Assembly: GCF_041053055.1 (NCBI RefSeq)
Contig: NZ_CP163443.1
Coordinates: 2,790,001-2,854,000 of the forward strand
DNA length: 64,000 nt
DNA from: Streptomyces sp. R41
GTDB taxonomy: Bacteria > Actinomycetota > Actinomycetes > Streptomycetales > Streptomycetaceae
Direction of reading: 5' to 3'
Position numbers and translations under genes: made by a program. Below are positions 50,586 to 58,395 of this stretch, in pieces. The notes under the pieces are model-generated. The model did no database searches and was not told the DNA's origin. It saw only the letters and a list, made by a program, of their open reading frames with translations. How positions within the stretch are numbered: position 1 is the first letter of the stretch; each line of letters starts with the position of its first letter.

Positions 50586-50690
50586 TAGATCGCGTTGCTG
50601 GAGAAAATGGGACGTGGACGTTTCCACGATGTGACGCTTGGCGAGGATGCCGCGTTCTTTATGAACGCAATTGGCGGCGGTGGGCCATGA
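50586..50690 (+). pseudogene. Short coding-like fragment with LGED motif, possible glycosyltransferase remnant
   Basis: After a stop at 50586-50588 one frame reads LLEKMGRGRFHDVTLGEDAA, then FFMNAIGGGGP, stopping at 50690. An FHDVTLGED run resembles the acceptor region of family-2 glycosyltransferases (DxxxGED), with about 30 residues left. It could also be chance. It lies in an AT-richer, disordered stretch, consistent with accessory DNA. Confidence 0.3.
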
Positions 50691-50756
50691 CGACCCCGTG
50701 ATCGTCACTGAACGCGGAGCGGGCCCGAGGGCGTAGCCGGCCCCCGGACCCTGTGA
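50691..50756. other. Intergenic accessory region
   Basis: No gene or hairpin assigned. With the flanking features (50586-51060) it forms an atypical stretch between the FUSC gene and the unknown protein gene at 51061. Confidence 0.4.
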
Positions 50757-50990
50757 TGCCACCCACTTCACACGCCGGCACGCTTGAGAACCCAGGTCAG
50801 TCGTTATGTCGCCGCGTCCTGCCTTTGGACCACCACGCATCGAGCTGCGCGGACTGGACTTGAACCAGCATTTCGGCGCGCCGGGGCCTGGGCCCGGTCG
50901 ATCCGGCGATCGGCGGCGAATACTGAGTCTGGAGCAAGAGTCTGAGATTGATCGCGGCCGGCTCTGAGTCCTGGCCGCTCCATCACGACA
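50757..50990 (-). ncRNA. Possible tRNA-mimic structured RNA downstream of the unknown protein gene
   Basis: On the minus strand, RNA-like pieces appear in order. A hairpin GCGGCC/GGCCGC lies at about 50960-50984. A T-arm-like hairpin with stem CTGG/CCAG and 7-base loop TTCAAGT (TTCRANY pattern) lies at 50854-50868. A D-arm-like hairpin GTCC/GGAC with loop AAAGGCA lies at 50817-50831, then a degenerate CCTGGGTTC piece near 50785-50795. No complete cloverleaf can be drawn, and no anticodon arm was found. Either a tRNA-mimic such as bacterial Y RNAs, or degenerate phage tRNA remains. Low confidence; open reading frames across it look spurious. Confidence 0.35.
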
Positions 50991-51021
50991 AGCTTCAGCT
51001 TCAGCTTGCGCTCCTCGCGCA

Positions 51022-51049
51022 CCCCGGCCGTAGTGCGTGGTGGCCGGGG
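51022..51049 (-). terminator. Hairpin after the uncharacterised gene at 51061
   Basis: An 8-bp GC stem (arms 51022-51029 and 51042-51049, 12-nt loop) begins 12 bases past the stop codon on the minus strand; no U-run follows, so it may be a weak terminator or an RNA processing site. Confidence 0.5.
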
Positions 51050-51060
51050 AGAACTAGAGG

Positions 51061-51792
51061 CTACCCAAACAGGTAGCCGAACACAGCATCGCCCAGCCGC
51101 TGGTCGACGACATCCACGCCGTTCGCCTCCTCACGGGCGAACTTGACGGCCTGCTGCAACTTCTCGACACGGTCGAGAAGTTCATTGATACGGCGCGCGG
51201 GCAGGGCACCGGAGAACTTCACGGTCGTCCAGTACCCGACGGGAATGTCCTCGTAATACACCTCGACCTGAGCCGGATGCTTGTCGGTCGCCTCGGCCTT
51301 GACGTGATTCCGAGGCACTTTCTTCGTACGAAGCGTGCGCACGGGCTCGGTCTTCCACGCATCGGTGGACGGATCCTGCACCCAGGACTCGGAGGCGTCG
51401 AGGACGGGCAACTTCCTTACGAAAGTGTTGAGATCGGTGAGCTGCTTCTCAAGGAAAAGCAGATACGACACGGGAACATCGGCGACCAGTACCCGCCCGT
51501 CCACCTTCACGTCCGCGCGAGCGGTGCAGTTGGCCCAGTCCTTGGTGGCGGTCACATCAAACAGCCGCGTCAAGGTGGCCGCGGTCTCCCGCAACACATC
51601 CTCAGCCTTCACCTGCACCCGAGTCGACTCGGGCGGCAACTGCTCACCCTCCTCGTCCTTCGGCTGGTAGGTCCGCGAGATTCCTGCCAGCAACGCGGGC
51701 TTCTGCAGCCCATGATGAGCAGACGTCAGGTCCTGATGGGACTTGGACTTGATGCCCTTCTCCACTGCGATGATCTGATTGAGTTTCGCCAC
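51061..51792 (-). CDS. Uncharacterised conserved protein (KLNQIIAVEKG family)
   Basis: A 243-residue soluble protein with an even spread of conserved-looking blocks: VAKLNQIIAVEKGIKSKSHQDLT, LAGISRTYQPKDEEGEQLPPE, RLFDVTATKDWANCTARADVKVDG, VSYLLFLEKQLTDLNTFVRKLPVLD, and C-terminal GYWTTVKFSGALPARRINELLDRVEKLQQAVKFAREEANGVDVVDQRLGDAVFGYLFG. I recall this family in many bacteria without an assigned role (possibly DUF7873). No catalytic motif is obvious; the GALPAxRxxELLxRxExL helix and EEAN end look RNA- or protein-binding. GTG 51792 fits the conserved start; ATG 51822 is possible. A nucleotidyltransferase gene lies 109 bases upstream on the same strand. Confidence 0.75.
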   Translation of the reverse strand: MAKLNQIIAVEKGIKSKSHQDLTSAHHGLQKPALLAGISRTYQPKDEEGEQLPPESTRVQVKAEDVLRETAATLTRLFDVTATKDWANCTARADVKVDGRVLVADVPVSYLLFLEKQLTDLNTFVRKLPVLDASESWVQDPSTDAWKTEPVRTLRTKKVPRNHVKAEATDKHPAQVEVYYEDIPVGYWTTVKFSGALPARRINELLDRVEKLQQAVKFAREEANGVDVVDQRLGDAVFGYLFG

Positions 51793-51901
51793 GTCGGAGA
51801 CGGTAGCAGCGTCAACGGCCATGAATCGAAGGATTATTCGCGGAACGAGACAGTAGGGAGCGTATTCGAGGGCCTGTACGCTTTGATCCCCATCCGATCC
51901 T

Positions 51902-52687
51902 TCAGAGGCCTGCGGCTTGACCCAGTCCTTTTGACTCGAAGAGCGACTGAGCCGCCACAAGCGCGCGGGACAGGTGATCCGGGGCCGATTCTGTGGACAG
52001 AGACTCAATAATTCGGTCGACGGTTCGCAACTCCGCGCGTTCCAACAACCGCTTCTCGTTCGTCACCCACTCCCCCCGCGCCGCCAGCACCGCGTGCGCG
52101 GCTTGCGTGGCGGCTGTCGCCAGGGCTCCGGCGACCTCTGTGAGGCGGCCGGCAGGCGCATGGTTGGCCTTCGCGTACGCGAGGGTGGCCCGGGCGGTGC
52201 CGTACCAGCGTTCGGAGGCGGAGATGCGGAGCTCGGCCGGGTACGTGGACGGGCGCGGGAGGGCGCCACGCAGGACGCGGTTGATGGCCAGCTCGGCGAC
52301 GATCAAGTAAGTGGGGATGCCCGCGAGGTGGAAGAGGAGCGGCTCCACGCGGAAGCGGCCGGCTTGCACCTCCGCCAACTCGTGTTCGACGACGTCGAGA
52401 TCGCGGTAGTGGACGTCGACGCGGCGGTCGTCGATGGTCACCCAGGCACCGCCGTTGAACACGCCGCCGCCCCAGCCGCCGACCTCGGAGACCTCGCCCG
52501 CCCAGCCGATGGCTCTGAGGTCGCCGGGGTCGAAGTCTCCCCGGTAGTAGATCGCCAAGTCCCAGTCACTGTCGGGTCCGTGAGTGCCCTGCGCGCGGGA
52601 ACCGCCGAGGGCTACGGCGCGGACGGTGGGGAGGGTAGCGAGGCGGTCGGCCACGTGGGTGAGGAACGTGTCGTCGTCGGGGTTCAA
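51902..52687 (-). CDS. Pol-beta-type nucleotidyltransferase domain protein
   Basis: A 261-residue protein with the nucleotidyltransferase motif VRAVALGGSRAQGTHGPDSDWDLAIYY: the GGSRAxG anchor and the DxD metal pair. A third carboxylate is in VDVHYRDLD. The C-terminal half is helical (LTEVAGALATAATQAAHAVLAARGEWVTNEKRLLERA), as in HEPN-like or DUF4037-type partners that bind RNA. It might add nucleotides to RNA, proteins or antibiotics. It lies directly upstream of the unknown gene at 51061 and the tRNA-like element, on the same strand. ATG 52687. Confidence 0.88.
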   Translation of the reverse strand: MNPDDDTFLTHVADRLATLPTVRAVALGGSRAQGTHGPDSDWDLAIYYRGDFDPGDLRAIGWAGEVSEVGGWGGGVFNGGAWVTIDDRRVDVHYRDLDVVEHELAEVQAGRFRVEPLLFHLAGIPTYLIVAELAINRVLRGALPRPSTYPAELRISASERWYGTARATLAYAKANHAPAGRLTEVAGALATAATQAAHAVLAARGEWVTNEKRLLERAELRTVDRIIESLSTESAPDHLSRALVAAQSLFESKGLGQAAGL

Positions 52688-52964
52688 CAGCGCGACTCTC
52701 CGATGGTCAGGTTGCCGATCGACTGGGCCTGGACGACCGAACCGTGGGGTCGCGCTCGTCCAGGTCTTCGGCCGCGTGGAGCGCTGAAGCGTCCTGGGTG
52801 CTTGGTGCGCATGGGGTGAGGATCGGGGTGCCGTGGCGGCGGTGTCGAGTCAATATCCACCGTCCCGTGCACCCGGCTCGCAGTGATTGTCAGTGGTGCG
52901 CGCTATTAATGGGGAGTGTCGTCACAGAGCGTCACGACTGGTGGCTACGGGGGAGGTAGCAGCG

Positions 52965-53612
52965 GTGGGTTACGAGGTGGACGGGCAGAGGTACGTGTCG
53001 TTGGCCGGGCTGCGGGCGCGTGGGTGGAGCGGCGCCATAGTGCATCGGCTGCTGGGGCCGCCGGATCGGCTCGGTGTCGATCCGCGGTTCAGGACCGCGC
53101 CGTACACCCGGCTCTACCGCGCCGAACGGGTCGAGGCCGCCGAGCGGAGTGAGGAGTTCCGGGCGGTGGCGGAGATGGCGGTGCGGCGGTCGGAGGAGGT
53201 GCGGGCGGCGGTGGCGCGGCGTCGGGAGGCGGTTCTGGAGCGGATCGCAGTGGAGCCGATCGAGGTGCCGCGCCTCGACCCGGGCAAGCTGGCGCTTCGG
53301 GCTGTGGAGTATCGGGCCCGGCGGGAATTGGTGGAACAGGGTCGCCTCGCACCGGCGAGGGCCGAACGCAGTGGGTCCACCGGCCGCGCCTCTCTCGACC
53401 CGTGGAAGGTCGACTACTTGCGCCATCGGCTCACCCACTACGACAAACTCCTGGACGCACTGCCCGGACGCGCGCGCTCCGCCGAGCGCGCGGAGGCCGT
53501 CACGCTGCTTCGGCGACGGATCTACGCGGCGATTGCTGAGTCGTACCCGGCCCTGGCCCACGAGTGCGCAAGGCAACTGCGTGAGCTAGGGCTTGGTCCA
53601 CCGCCTGGGTGA
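52965..53612 (+). CDS. Conserved protein with N-terminal helix-turn-helix-like region, unknown function
   Basis: A 215-residue basic protein. The start YEVDGQRYVSLAGLRARGWSGAIVHRLLGPPDRLGVDPRFRTAPYTRLYRAERVEAAE resembles the DNA-binding module of excisionase/MerR-like proteins: a short helix-turn followed by a LYRAERV wing. A long arginine/glutamate helix follows (EEFRAVAEMAVRRSEEVRAAVARRREAVLERI), then a helical domain HYDKLLDALPGRARSAERAEAVTLLRRRIYAAIAESYPALAHEC. GTG 52965 has GGGGAGG upstream. It is divergent from the nucleotidyltransferase and may belong to the same accessory island. Confidence 0.7.
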   Translation: MGYEVDGQRYVSLAGLRARGWSGAIVHRLLGPPDRLGVDPRFRTAPYTRLYRAERVEAAERSEEFRAVAEMAVRRSEEVRAAVARRREAVLERIAVEPIEVPRLDPGKLALRAVEYRARRELVEQGRLAPARAERSGSTGRASLDPWKVDYLRHRLTHYDKLLDALPGRARSAERAEAVTLLRRRIYAAIAESYPALAHECARQLRELGLGPPPG

Positions 53613-53773
53613 GGTGACCTTGGGGCCTCCGCCCGCGGCCGGGGTGGGTGCTCGGTGCGCTCGGTGCGCCCTCGGTGCGCTCGATACGAAATTCAGATGC
53701 AGGGGCAGTCACCCCACCCGCATCATCGGCAGGTTGCAGCCAGGCCGTAAGCCGAAGACCCCTAGGAGTCCTC

Positions 53774-54178
53774 ATGGTCCAGCGCGTCACCGTCCCCAGC
53801 CTCTTCACGCCGCCCGTCTACTCCCACGCGTCCGTCGTCGAGGCCGGGACCAAGCTGGCCTTCCTCGCCGGGTCCGTGCCACTCGACGCCGACGGGAAGA
53901 TAGTCGGCGAGGGCGATCCCGTACGGCAGGCCGAGCAGGTGCTGGCCAACCTGGACGAGCAACTGCGCGCGGTGGGGAGCGATATGGAGCACGTCGTGTC
54001 GACCGACGTGTACGTCGTCGGCAGTGAGCCGGCGGTGCTCTCCGCGGTCTGGGATGTCGTCGAGGCGTCCGGGCTCAGCATCGGCCCGCACTCGTCGACG
54101 CTGATCGGGGTGGCCTGCCTCGGGTACACCGGGCAGCTCGTGGAGATCACGGCAACCGCCGTCGTGCCCGAGCCCTGA
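53774..54178 (+). CDS. RidA/YjgF family protein
   Basis: A 134-residue RidA-like protein that as a trimer hydrolyses reactive imines/enamines (2-aminoacrylate type). Typical segments: VYSHASVVEAGTKLAFLAGSVPLDADGKIVG, VRQAEQVLANLDEQLRAVGSDMEHVVSTDVYVVG and TLIGVACLGYTGQLVEITATAVV. The canonical C-terminal Arg that contacts substrate carboxylate is not seen in its usual place (GQLVEITA instead of xxRVEI), so activity may differ from archetypal RidA. ATG 53774 is the conserved start. It precedes an 18-bp tandem repeat. Confidence 0.9.
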   Translation: MVQRVTVPSLFTPPVYSHASVVEAGTKLAFLAGSVPLDADGKIVGEGDPVRQAEQVLANLDEQLRAVGSDMEHVVSTDVYVVGSEPAVLSAVWDVVEASGLSIGPHSSTLIGVACLGYTGQLVEITATAVVPEP

Positions 54179-54197
54179 CCGGTGCCCGGACCGGCCG

Positions 54198-54251
54198 ACG
54201 TGTCCAAGCGCACGCACGTGTCCGAGCCCGCGCACGTGTCCGAGCGCGACC
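54198..54251. repeat. Three 18-bp tandem repeats (ACGTGTCCGAGC)
   Basis: Three head-to-tail 18-base units, each starting ACGTGTCC(A/G)AGC, at 54198-54215, 54216-54233 and 54234-54251, between convergent ridA and racemase genes. Confidence 0.75.
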
Positions 54252-54292
54252 GCGCCCAAGGCTGGCTCCGACGGAGGCGAGCCCCGGTCGCA

Positions 54293-55033
54293 TCACCCCG
54301 ACCGAGGCGAGCCCCCGGCGGCCCCAAGGGACCCCCACGTCCGCCGCTTGGGCAACGGCCGCGCATAACCCCCCGCCCGACTCGTCGTCAGCCCCAGCGA
54401 CACCAGCGACTCCGCGAGCTTGACCGCCGCGGCCACCCCGTCGACGACGGGCAGCCCCAGCTTCTCCCCCACCGCCCGCTGCAGCCCGGTCATCCCCGCG
54501 CAGCCGAGGACCAGCACTTCGGCCCCGGCCTCCACCGCACGTTCGGCGGCCGCGACGAACGCCTCCTCGGTGCGTTGCGCGTCGCCGAGGTCGAGGACGC
54601 CGAGGCCGGTGCCGACGACTGCGGCGCAGTTGCGCCCCACCCCGGCCGTCTCCAGGCTGTCCTCGATCTGGCCGCACGACCGCTCCAGCGTGGTGACGAC
54701 GCCGTACCGGCGGCCGAGGAGGCACGCGAGGTGAGCCGCCGCCTCGGTGATGTCGACGACGGGTACGTCCACCAACTCGCGGGCTCCCTCGCGTCCGTGC
54801 TCCCCGAACCCGGCCATGACCACGGCGTCGTACGGGCCCTCGTACGTCCGCAGGGTGTCGAGGACGGCCGCCGCCGAGAGGTAGCTGTCGAGCCAGCCCT
54901 CCGCGGACTCGGGTCCCCACGCGGGGGTGAGTCCGAGCACGGTGGTGCCCGGGCCTGCGGCGGCCCGGGCACCTCGTACGATCTCCTCGGTCATCCCCTG
55001 CGTCGTGTTGCAGTTGGTGACGACGATCCGCAC
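54293..55033 (-). CDS. Aspartate/glutamate/hydantoin racemase family protein
   Basis: A 246-residue racemase-fold protein with the two-cysteine set: VVTNCNTTQGMT near the N-terminus and LGCAGMTGLQ (GCAGM) in the second half. DAVVMAGFGEHG, VPVVDITEAAAHLACLLGRRYGVVTTLERS and AAVVGTGLGVLDL are typical of the hydantoin racemase/allantoin racemase branch. In known clusters this enzyme racemises allantoin or hydantoins next to an NCS1 permease. Here the permease gene ends 5 bases upstream on the same strand (GTG 55033, GGAGG 9 bases before), supporting that role. Confidence 0.88.
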   Translation of the reverse strand: MRIVVTNCNTTQGMTEEIVRGARAAAGPGTTVLGLTPAWGPESAEGWLDSYLSAAAVLDTLRTYEGPYDAVVMAGFGEHGREGARELVDVPVVDITEAAAHLACLLGRRYGVVTTLERSCGQIEDSLETAGVGRNCAAVVGTGLGVLDLGDAQRTEEAFVAAAERAVEAGAEVLVLGCAGMTGLQRAVGEKLGLPVVDGVAAAVKLAESLVSLGLTTSRAGGYARPLPKRRTWGSLGAAGGSPRSG

Positions 55034-55038
55034 GCCGA

Positions 55039-56514
55039 TCAGACCTCCACAGGCTCGGGAACGGTGGCCTCGGTGGCTGCGCGCTCCGCGCGGCACAGCA
55101 CCGCGTACAGTCCGGCCGCCAGCGCCGTCCCGATGAACCAGGAGTACGGCGCCACGTCGCTGAAGGCCTTCACCAGGGCGAGGACCGCGGCCACCGCCGC
55201 CGAGGGCAGGAAGGCCCACAGCGCCTTGGGGTTGACGCCCTTGCGGTAGTAGTACCGCGATCCCGGCTGGGCGTTGAAGAGCTGCTCGACGTCGATGCGG
55301 CCGCGCTTGACCCAGTAGTAGTCGAGCATGATCACGCCGAACAGCGGTCCCAGGAAGGCGCCGAGGCCGCCGAGGAAGTAGTTGACGACGGTGGGGTTGG
55401 AGAAGAGGTTCCAGGGCGTCACGACCAGCGCGGCGACCGTGCTGATCATGCCGCCGACCTTGAAGGTGATCTTCTGGGGCCAGACGTTGGCGAGGTCGTA
55501 CGCCGGGGAGACGAAGTTGGCGACGATGTTGACGCCCATGGTGGCGATGGCGAAGGTCAGGGCGCCGAGGATCAGGACCCAGGTGTTGCCGACCTTGGCG
55601 ACGAGCAGCGCCGGGTCGGTGATGGCCTCGCCGAACGCCTCGATGGAGCCGGCCGTGACGATGACCGACACGATCACGAAGGCCGTGGAGTTGATGGGCA
55701 GGCCCCAGAAGTTGCCCCGCTTGACGGTCTTGTAGCTGGGGGCGAAGCGTGAGAAGTCGCAGAAGTTGAGCATCAGGGTGCCGTAGGTGGCGAGGATCAG
55801 CCCGACCGCGCCGAACCACTGGCGCCACTGCTCGCCCACCGAGACCGGGTGCGGGGTAGAGGTGAGCGAGATGCTCCAGCCGGCCTTGGCGAGGACCCAG
55901 ATGGCCAGCGCGATCATCACGAGCCAGATGGCCGGACCGCAGAAGTCCTGGAACTTGCGGACCGACTCCATGCCCTGGCTGATGATCACGGCCTGGATCA
56001 GCCACAGCGCGAGGAAGGACGCCCAGCCGAGCGCGTCCAGGCCGAGGAAGGAGTGGTGGGTCCACGACTCCAGGCCCGGCCAGGCGGCCAGCAGCATGAC
56101 GTTGACCGCGACGGAGGCCAGATAGGTCTGGATGCCGTACCACATGATGGCGATGATCGCCCTGATCAGCGCGGGGATGTTGGCGCCCCAGACGCCGAAG
56201 CTGATACGGCTGACGACGGGAAAGGGCACGCCGGTGCGCTGCCCGATGCGGCCCATCAGGTTCATGCCGCCATAGATGATCACGAAGCCGACGAGCAGCG
56301 ACGTGAAGATCTGCCACACGTTCATGCCGAGGACCAACAGACCCGCGGCGAACGTGTAGTTGCCGAGGTTGTGGACGTCGGACATCCACATGGCGAAGAG
56401 GTCGAAGACCTTCCAGTTGCGCTTCTCGGCGGGCGCGAGGTCTTCGTTGGTGAGCCGGGGGTCGGGGACGAACGCTGGTGCGCCGGTGGCTTCGGCGCTG
56501 TCGGCGAGGGACAC
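55039..56514 (-). CDS. NCS1-family nucleobase/allantoin permease
   Basis: A 491-residue, 12-helix cation symporter of the NCS1 family (PucI/Mhp1-like): NEDLAPAEKRNWKVFDLFAMWMSDVHNLGNYTFAAGLLVLGMNVWQIFTSLLVGFVIIYGGMNLMGRIGQRTGVPFPVVSRISFGVWGANIPALIRAIIAIMWYGIQTYL is the classic start. LMLNFCDFSRFAPSYKTVKRGNFWGLP and FGVIMLDYYWVKRGRIDVEQLF follow. It imports allantoin, hydantoin or a nucleobase with Na+. GTG 56514 has GGAGG upstream and puts the GntR operator in the leader; the ATG at 56583 would place the operator inside the coding region. Operon with the racemase. Confidence 0.93.
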   Translation of the reverse strand: MSLADSAEATGAPAFVPDPRLTNEDLAPAEKRNWKVFDLFAMWMSDVHNLGNYTFAAGLLVLGMNVWQIFTSLLVGFVIIYGGMNLMGRIGQRTGVPFPVVSRISFGVWGANIPALIRAIIAIMWYGIQTYLASVAVNVMLLAAWPGLESWTHHSFLGLDALGWASFLALWLIQAVIISQGMESVRKFQDFCGPAIWLVMIALAIWVLAKAGWSISLTSTPHPVSVGEQWRQWFGAVGLILATYGTLMLNFCDFSRFAPSYKTVKRGNFWGLPINSTAFVIVSVIVTAGSIEAFGEAITDPALLVAKVGNTWVLILGALTFAIATMGVNIVANFVSPAYDLANVWPQKITFKVGGMISTVAALVVTPWNLFSNPTVVNYFLGGLGAFLGPLFGVIMLDYYWVKRGRIDVEQLFNAQPGSRYYYRKGVNPKALWAFLPSAAVAAVLALVKAFSDVAPYSWFIGTALAAGLYAVLCRAERAATEATVPEPVEV

Positions 56515-56559
56515 GGGGCCTCCATGGGCGAGGGGACGGGGGGCGGCCTTATGGAGCGC

Positions 56560-56575
56560 GTTTGGTATACCAAAC
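56560..56575. promoter_or_regulatory. GntR-type palindromic operator (TTTGGTATACCAAA)
   Basis: A perfect 16-bp palindrome with core TTGGTATACCAA, the classic shape bound by FadR/FCD-family GntR dimers (TNGTNNNACNA type). It lies between the permease gene and the divergent GntR gene, 45 bases from the permease start. Confidence 0.85.
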
Positions 56576-56665
56576 TGCCTCATGGTCCCTCCGTCAACCG
56601 TTCTGACCGATGTCCGTGCCGTTACGGCTCCGTAAAACACCCCTCGAGTCGGCGAAGATGGCCCC

Positions 56666-57343
56666 ATGACGAAGATCGAACCCCTCGACGCGGAACGGGA
56701 ACCCCTCGGCGCGGTGCGTGAGCGCGTCCTGGCCGCGCTGCGGCAGGAGATCATCGCGGGGCGGCTGCGCCCCGGCGACCGTCTGGTCGAGCGCGAACTG
56801 GCCGAGCGTTTCGGGGTCTCCCGGGTGCCGGTCCGCGAAGCGATCCGCGCGCTGGTCGCCGAGGGGTTCGTTCTCTTCGAGACGCCGCGTCGGACCGTCG
56901 TACGTCGTCTGACTCCGACCGACGTCAAGGAACTCTTCGAACTACGCGAGGCTCTTGAGGTCTACGCGGCCGGACTCGCCGCGTCCCGCGCCACAGCCGA
57001 AGCCCTCGCGGAACTGGAGGAGCTGCTCGACCGCGCGGCGACCGCCACCCACGCCGACGACGCGGAGGCGATCACCGACATCAACACCCGTTTCCACGAC
57101 CGCATCCTGGCCATGGCGGGCAACAACCTGCTGATCTCCGTCATGGAACCGGTGGACGGCCGACTGCGCTGGCTCACCCGGCAGAACGAGGAGTGGCCCC
57201 AACTCCTGACCGAGCACCGCGAGTTGTACGAATCCATCGCGTCCGGCGACCCGGAGCGGGCCCGGGCACACGCGCTCGCACACGTCCAGGCCAACTACCG
57301 GTCGACCGTGCGGCACCTCTTCGGAGACGCACAACTCCCCTGA
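56666..57343 (+). CDS. GntR family regulator with FCD domain
   Basis: A 225-residue FadR-subfamily regulator. The winged helix covers residues about 13-75 (VRERVLAALRQEIIAGRLRPGDRLVERELAERFGVSRVPVREAIRALVAEGFVLFETPRRTVVRRL). The C-terminal FCD ligand domain has the metal-binding pattern: LFELREALEVYAAGLAA, INTRFHDRILAMAGN, LLTEHRELYESIASGDPERARAHALAHVQ. It should repress the divergent permease-racemase operon by binding the palindrome at 56560-56575 and release on binding a carboxylate or ureide. ATG 56666. Confidence 0.95.
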   Translation: MTKIEPLDAEREPLGAVRERVLAALRQEIIAGRLRPGDRLVERELAERFGVSRVPVREAIRALVAEGFVLFETPRRTVVRRLTPTDVKELFELREALEVYAAGLAASRATAEALAELEELLDRAATATHADDAEAITDINTRFHDRILAMAGNNLLISVMEPVDGRLRWLTRQNEEWPQLLTEHRELYESIASGDPERARAHALAHVQANYRSTVRHLFGDAQLP

Positions 57344-57423
57344 CGAGTCGGGCACTTGCCCCGTCAGCGAGTGCGTACTCACCCTCATCGGCGAGTCCCT
57401 CAGCGAGTGGGCACCCGCCCTCG

Positions 57424-58386
57424 TCAGCGGTTCGCGTACCTGTCCGTGGCCGCCACCAGCACGTCCACCATCCCCGGAGCCCCCGCGTTGTGGCCCACGT
57501 CGTCGACGACGACCAACTCGCTGCCGGACCAGGCATGGTGGAGGCGCCAGACGATGCCCAGCAGATTCCCGAAGTCGAGGCTGCCCTGCACGAGCGTGCC
57601 GGGGATGCCCTTGAGCAGGGGTGCGTCACGCAGGACGACGCCCTCGTCGTTGCCCTCCCCCAGGAAGTGGTCGTTGCCCCAGTAGTGCGTGACCGTGCGG
57701 GCGAAGCCCATGCGGAAGGCCGGGTCCTCGTAGCGCTCCACCGACCGCGGCGGCGCGGGAATGATCGCCGTCTCCCAGTCGGTCCAGGCGCGTGCCGCCC
57801 GTGCCCGCACCTCCGGGTCGGGCGATTCGATGAGCCTGCTGTACGCGGCCGCGAGGTTCCCGTCGCGCTCGTCCTCGGGCAACTCGGCGAGGAACCGCTC
57901 GAAGGCCTCGGGGAAGACCTGGCCAAGTCCCCTGGTCAGCAGGGCGACTTCGGCGTTCGAGCCGGTGGCCACCCCCGTCAGCACCAGCTCGGACACGGCA
58001 TCCGGATGCGTCTGCGCGTACCGCAGCCCCAGCACCGACCCCCAAGAGACCCCCCACACCAGCCACCGGTCGATGCCCAGGTGGCCGCGCAGCAACTCCA
58101 GGTCCCGGATCACATGGGCCGTCGTATTGACGCTCATGTCTGTCTCGTACGCGCTCGCGCCGGGCGTGGAGCGGCCGGCGCCGCGCTGGTCGAGCAGGAC
58201 GATGCGGTACGCTCCCGGGTCGCAGTACCGCCGGTACCAGGCACCGCACCCCGAGCCGGGGCCGCCGTGCAGCATCACCGCGGGCTTGCCGCGCGGGTTG
58301 CCGCAGACCTCCCAGTACACGCGGTTGCCGTCCCCGACGTCGAGCATTCCGTGGTCGTACGGTTCGATCTCCGGATAGATGCCCAT
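57424..58386 (-). CDS. pip: Prolyl aminopeptidase (proline iminopeptidase)
   Basis: A 320-residue alpha/beta-hydrolase of peptidase family S33 that removes N-terminal proline. Landmarks: LDVGDGNRVYWEVCGNPRGKPAVMLHGGPGSGCGAWYRRYCDPGAYRIVLLDQRGAGRS (oxyanion loop and substrate segment), VWGVSWGSVLGLRYAQTHP with the nucleophile GxSxG, and VVVDDVGHNA with the catalytic His. AAYSRLIESPDPEVRARAARAWTDWE marks the cap domain typical of proline iminopeptidases. ATG 58386. A short CGTCAGCGAGTG-like repeat separates it from the GntR gene. Confidence 0.93.
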   Translation of the reverse strand: MGIYPEIEPYDHGMLDVGDGNRVYWEVCGNPRGKPAVMLHGGPGSGCGAWYRRYCDPGAYRIVLLDQRGAGRSTPGASAYETDMSVNTTAHVIRDLELLRGHLGIDRWLVWGVSWGSVLGLRYAQTHPDAVSELVLTGVATGSNAEVALLTRGLGQVFPEAFERFLAELPEDERDGNLAAAYSRLIESPDPEVRARAARAWTDWETAIIPAPPRSVERYEDPAFRMGFARTVTHYWGNDHFLGEGNDEGVVLRDAPLLKGIPGTLVQGSLDFGNLLGIVWRLHHAWSGSELVVVDDVGHNAGAPGMVDVLVAATDRYANR

Positions 58387-58395
58387 CGCGCGAGG

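Noticed and set aside
50804..51022. 72-residue frame in the tRNA-like stretch
   Set aside because: Its end is produced by the T-arm and D-arm-like hairpins; codon use and composition are not those of a gene, and the conserved parts are RNA-like.
56515..56583. ATG 56583 as the permease start
   Set aside because: It would put the perfect GntR palindrome inside the coding region; GTG 56514 has a good GGAGG site and begins just before the first conserved residues.
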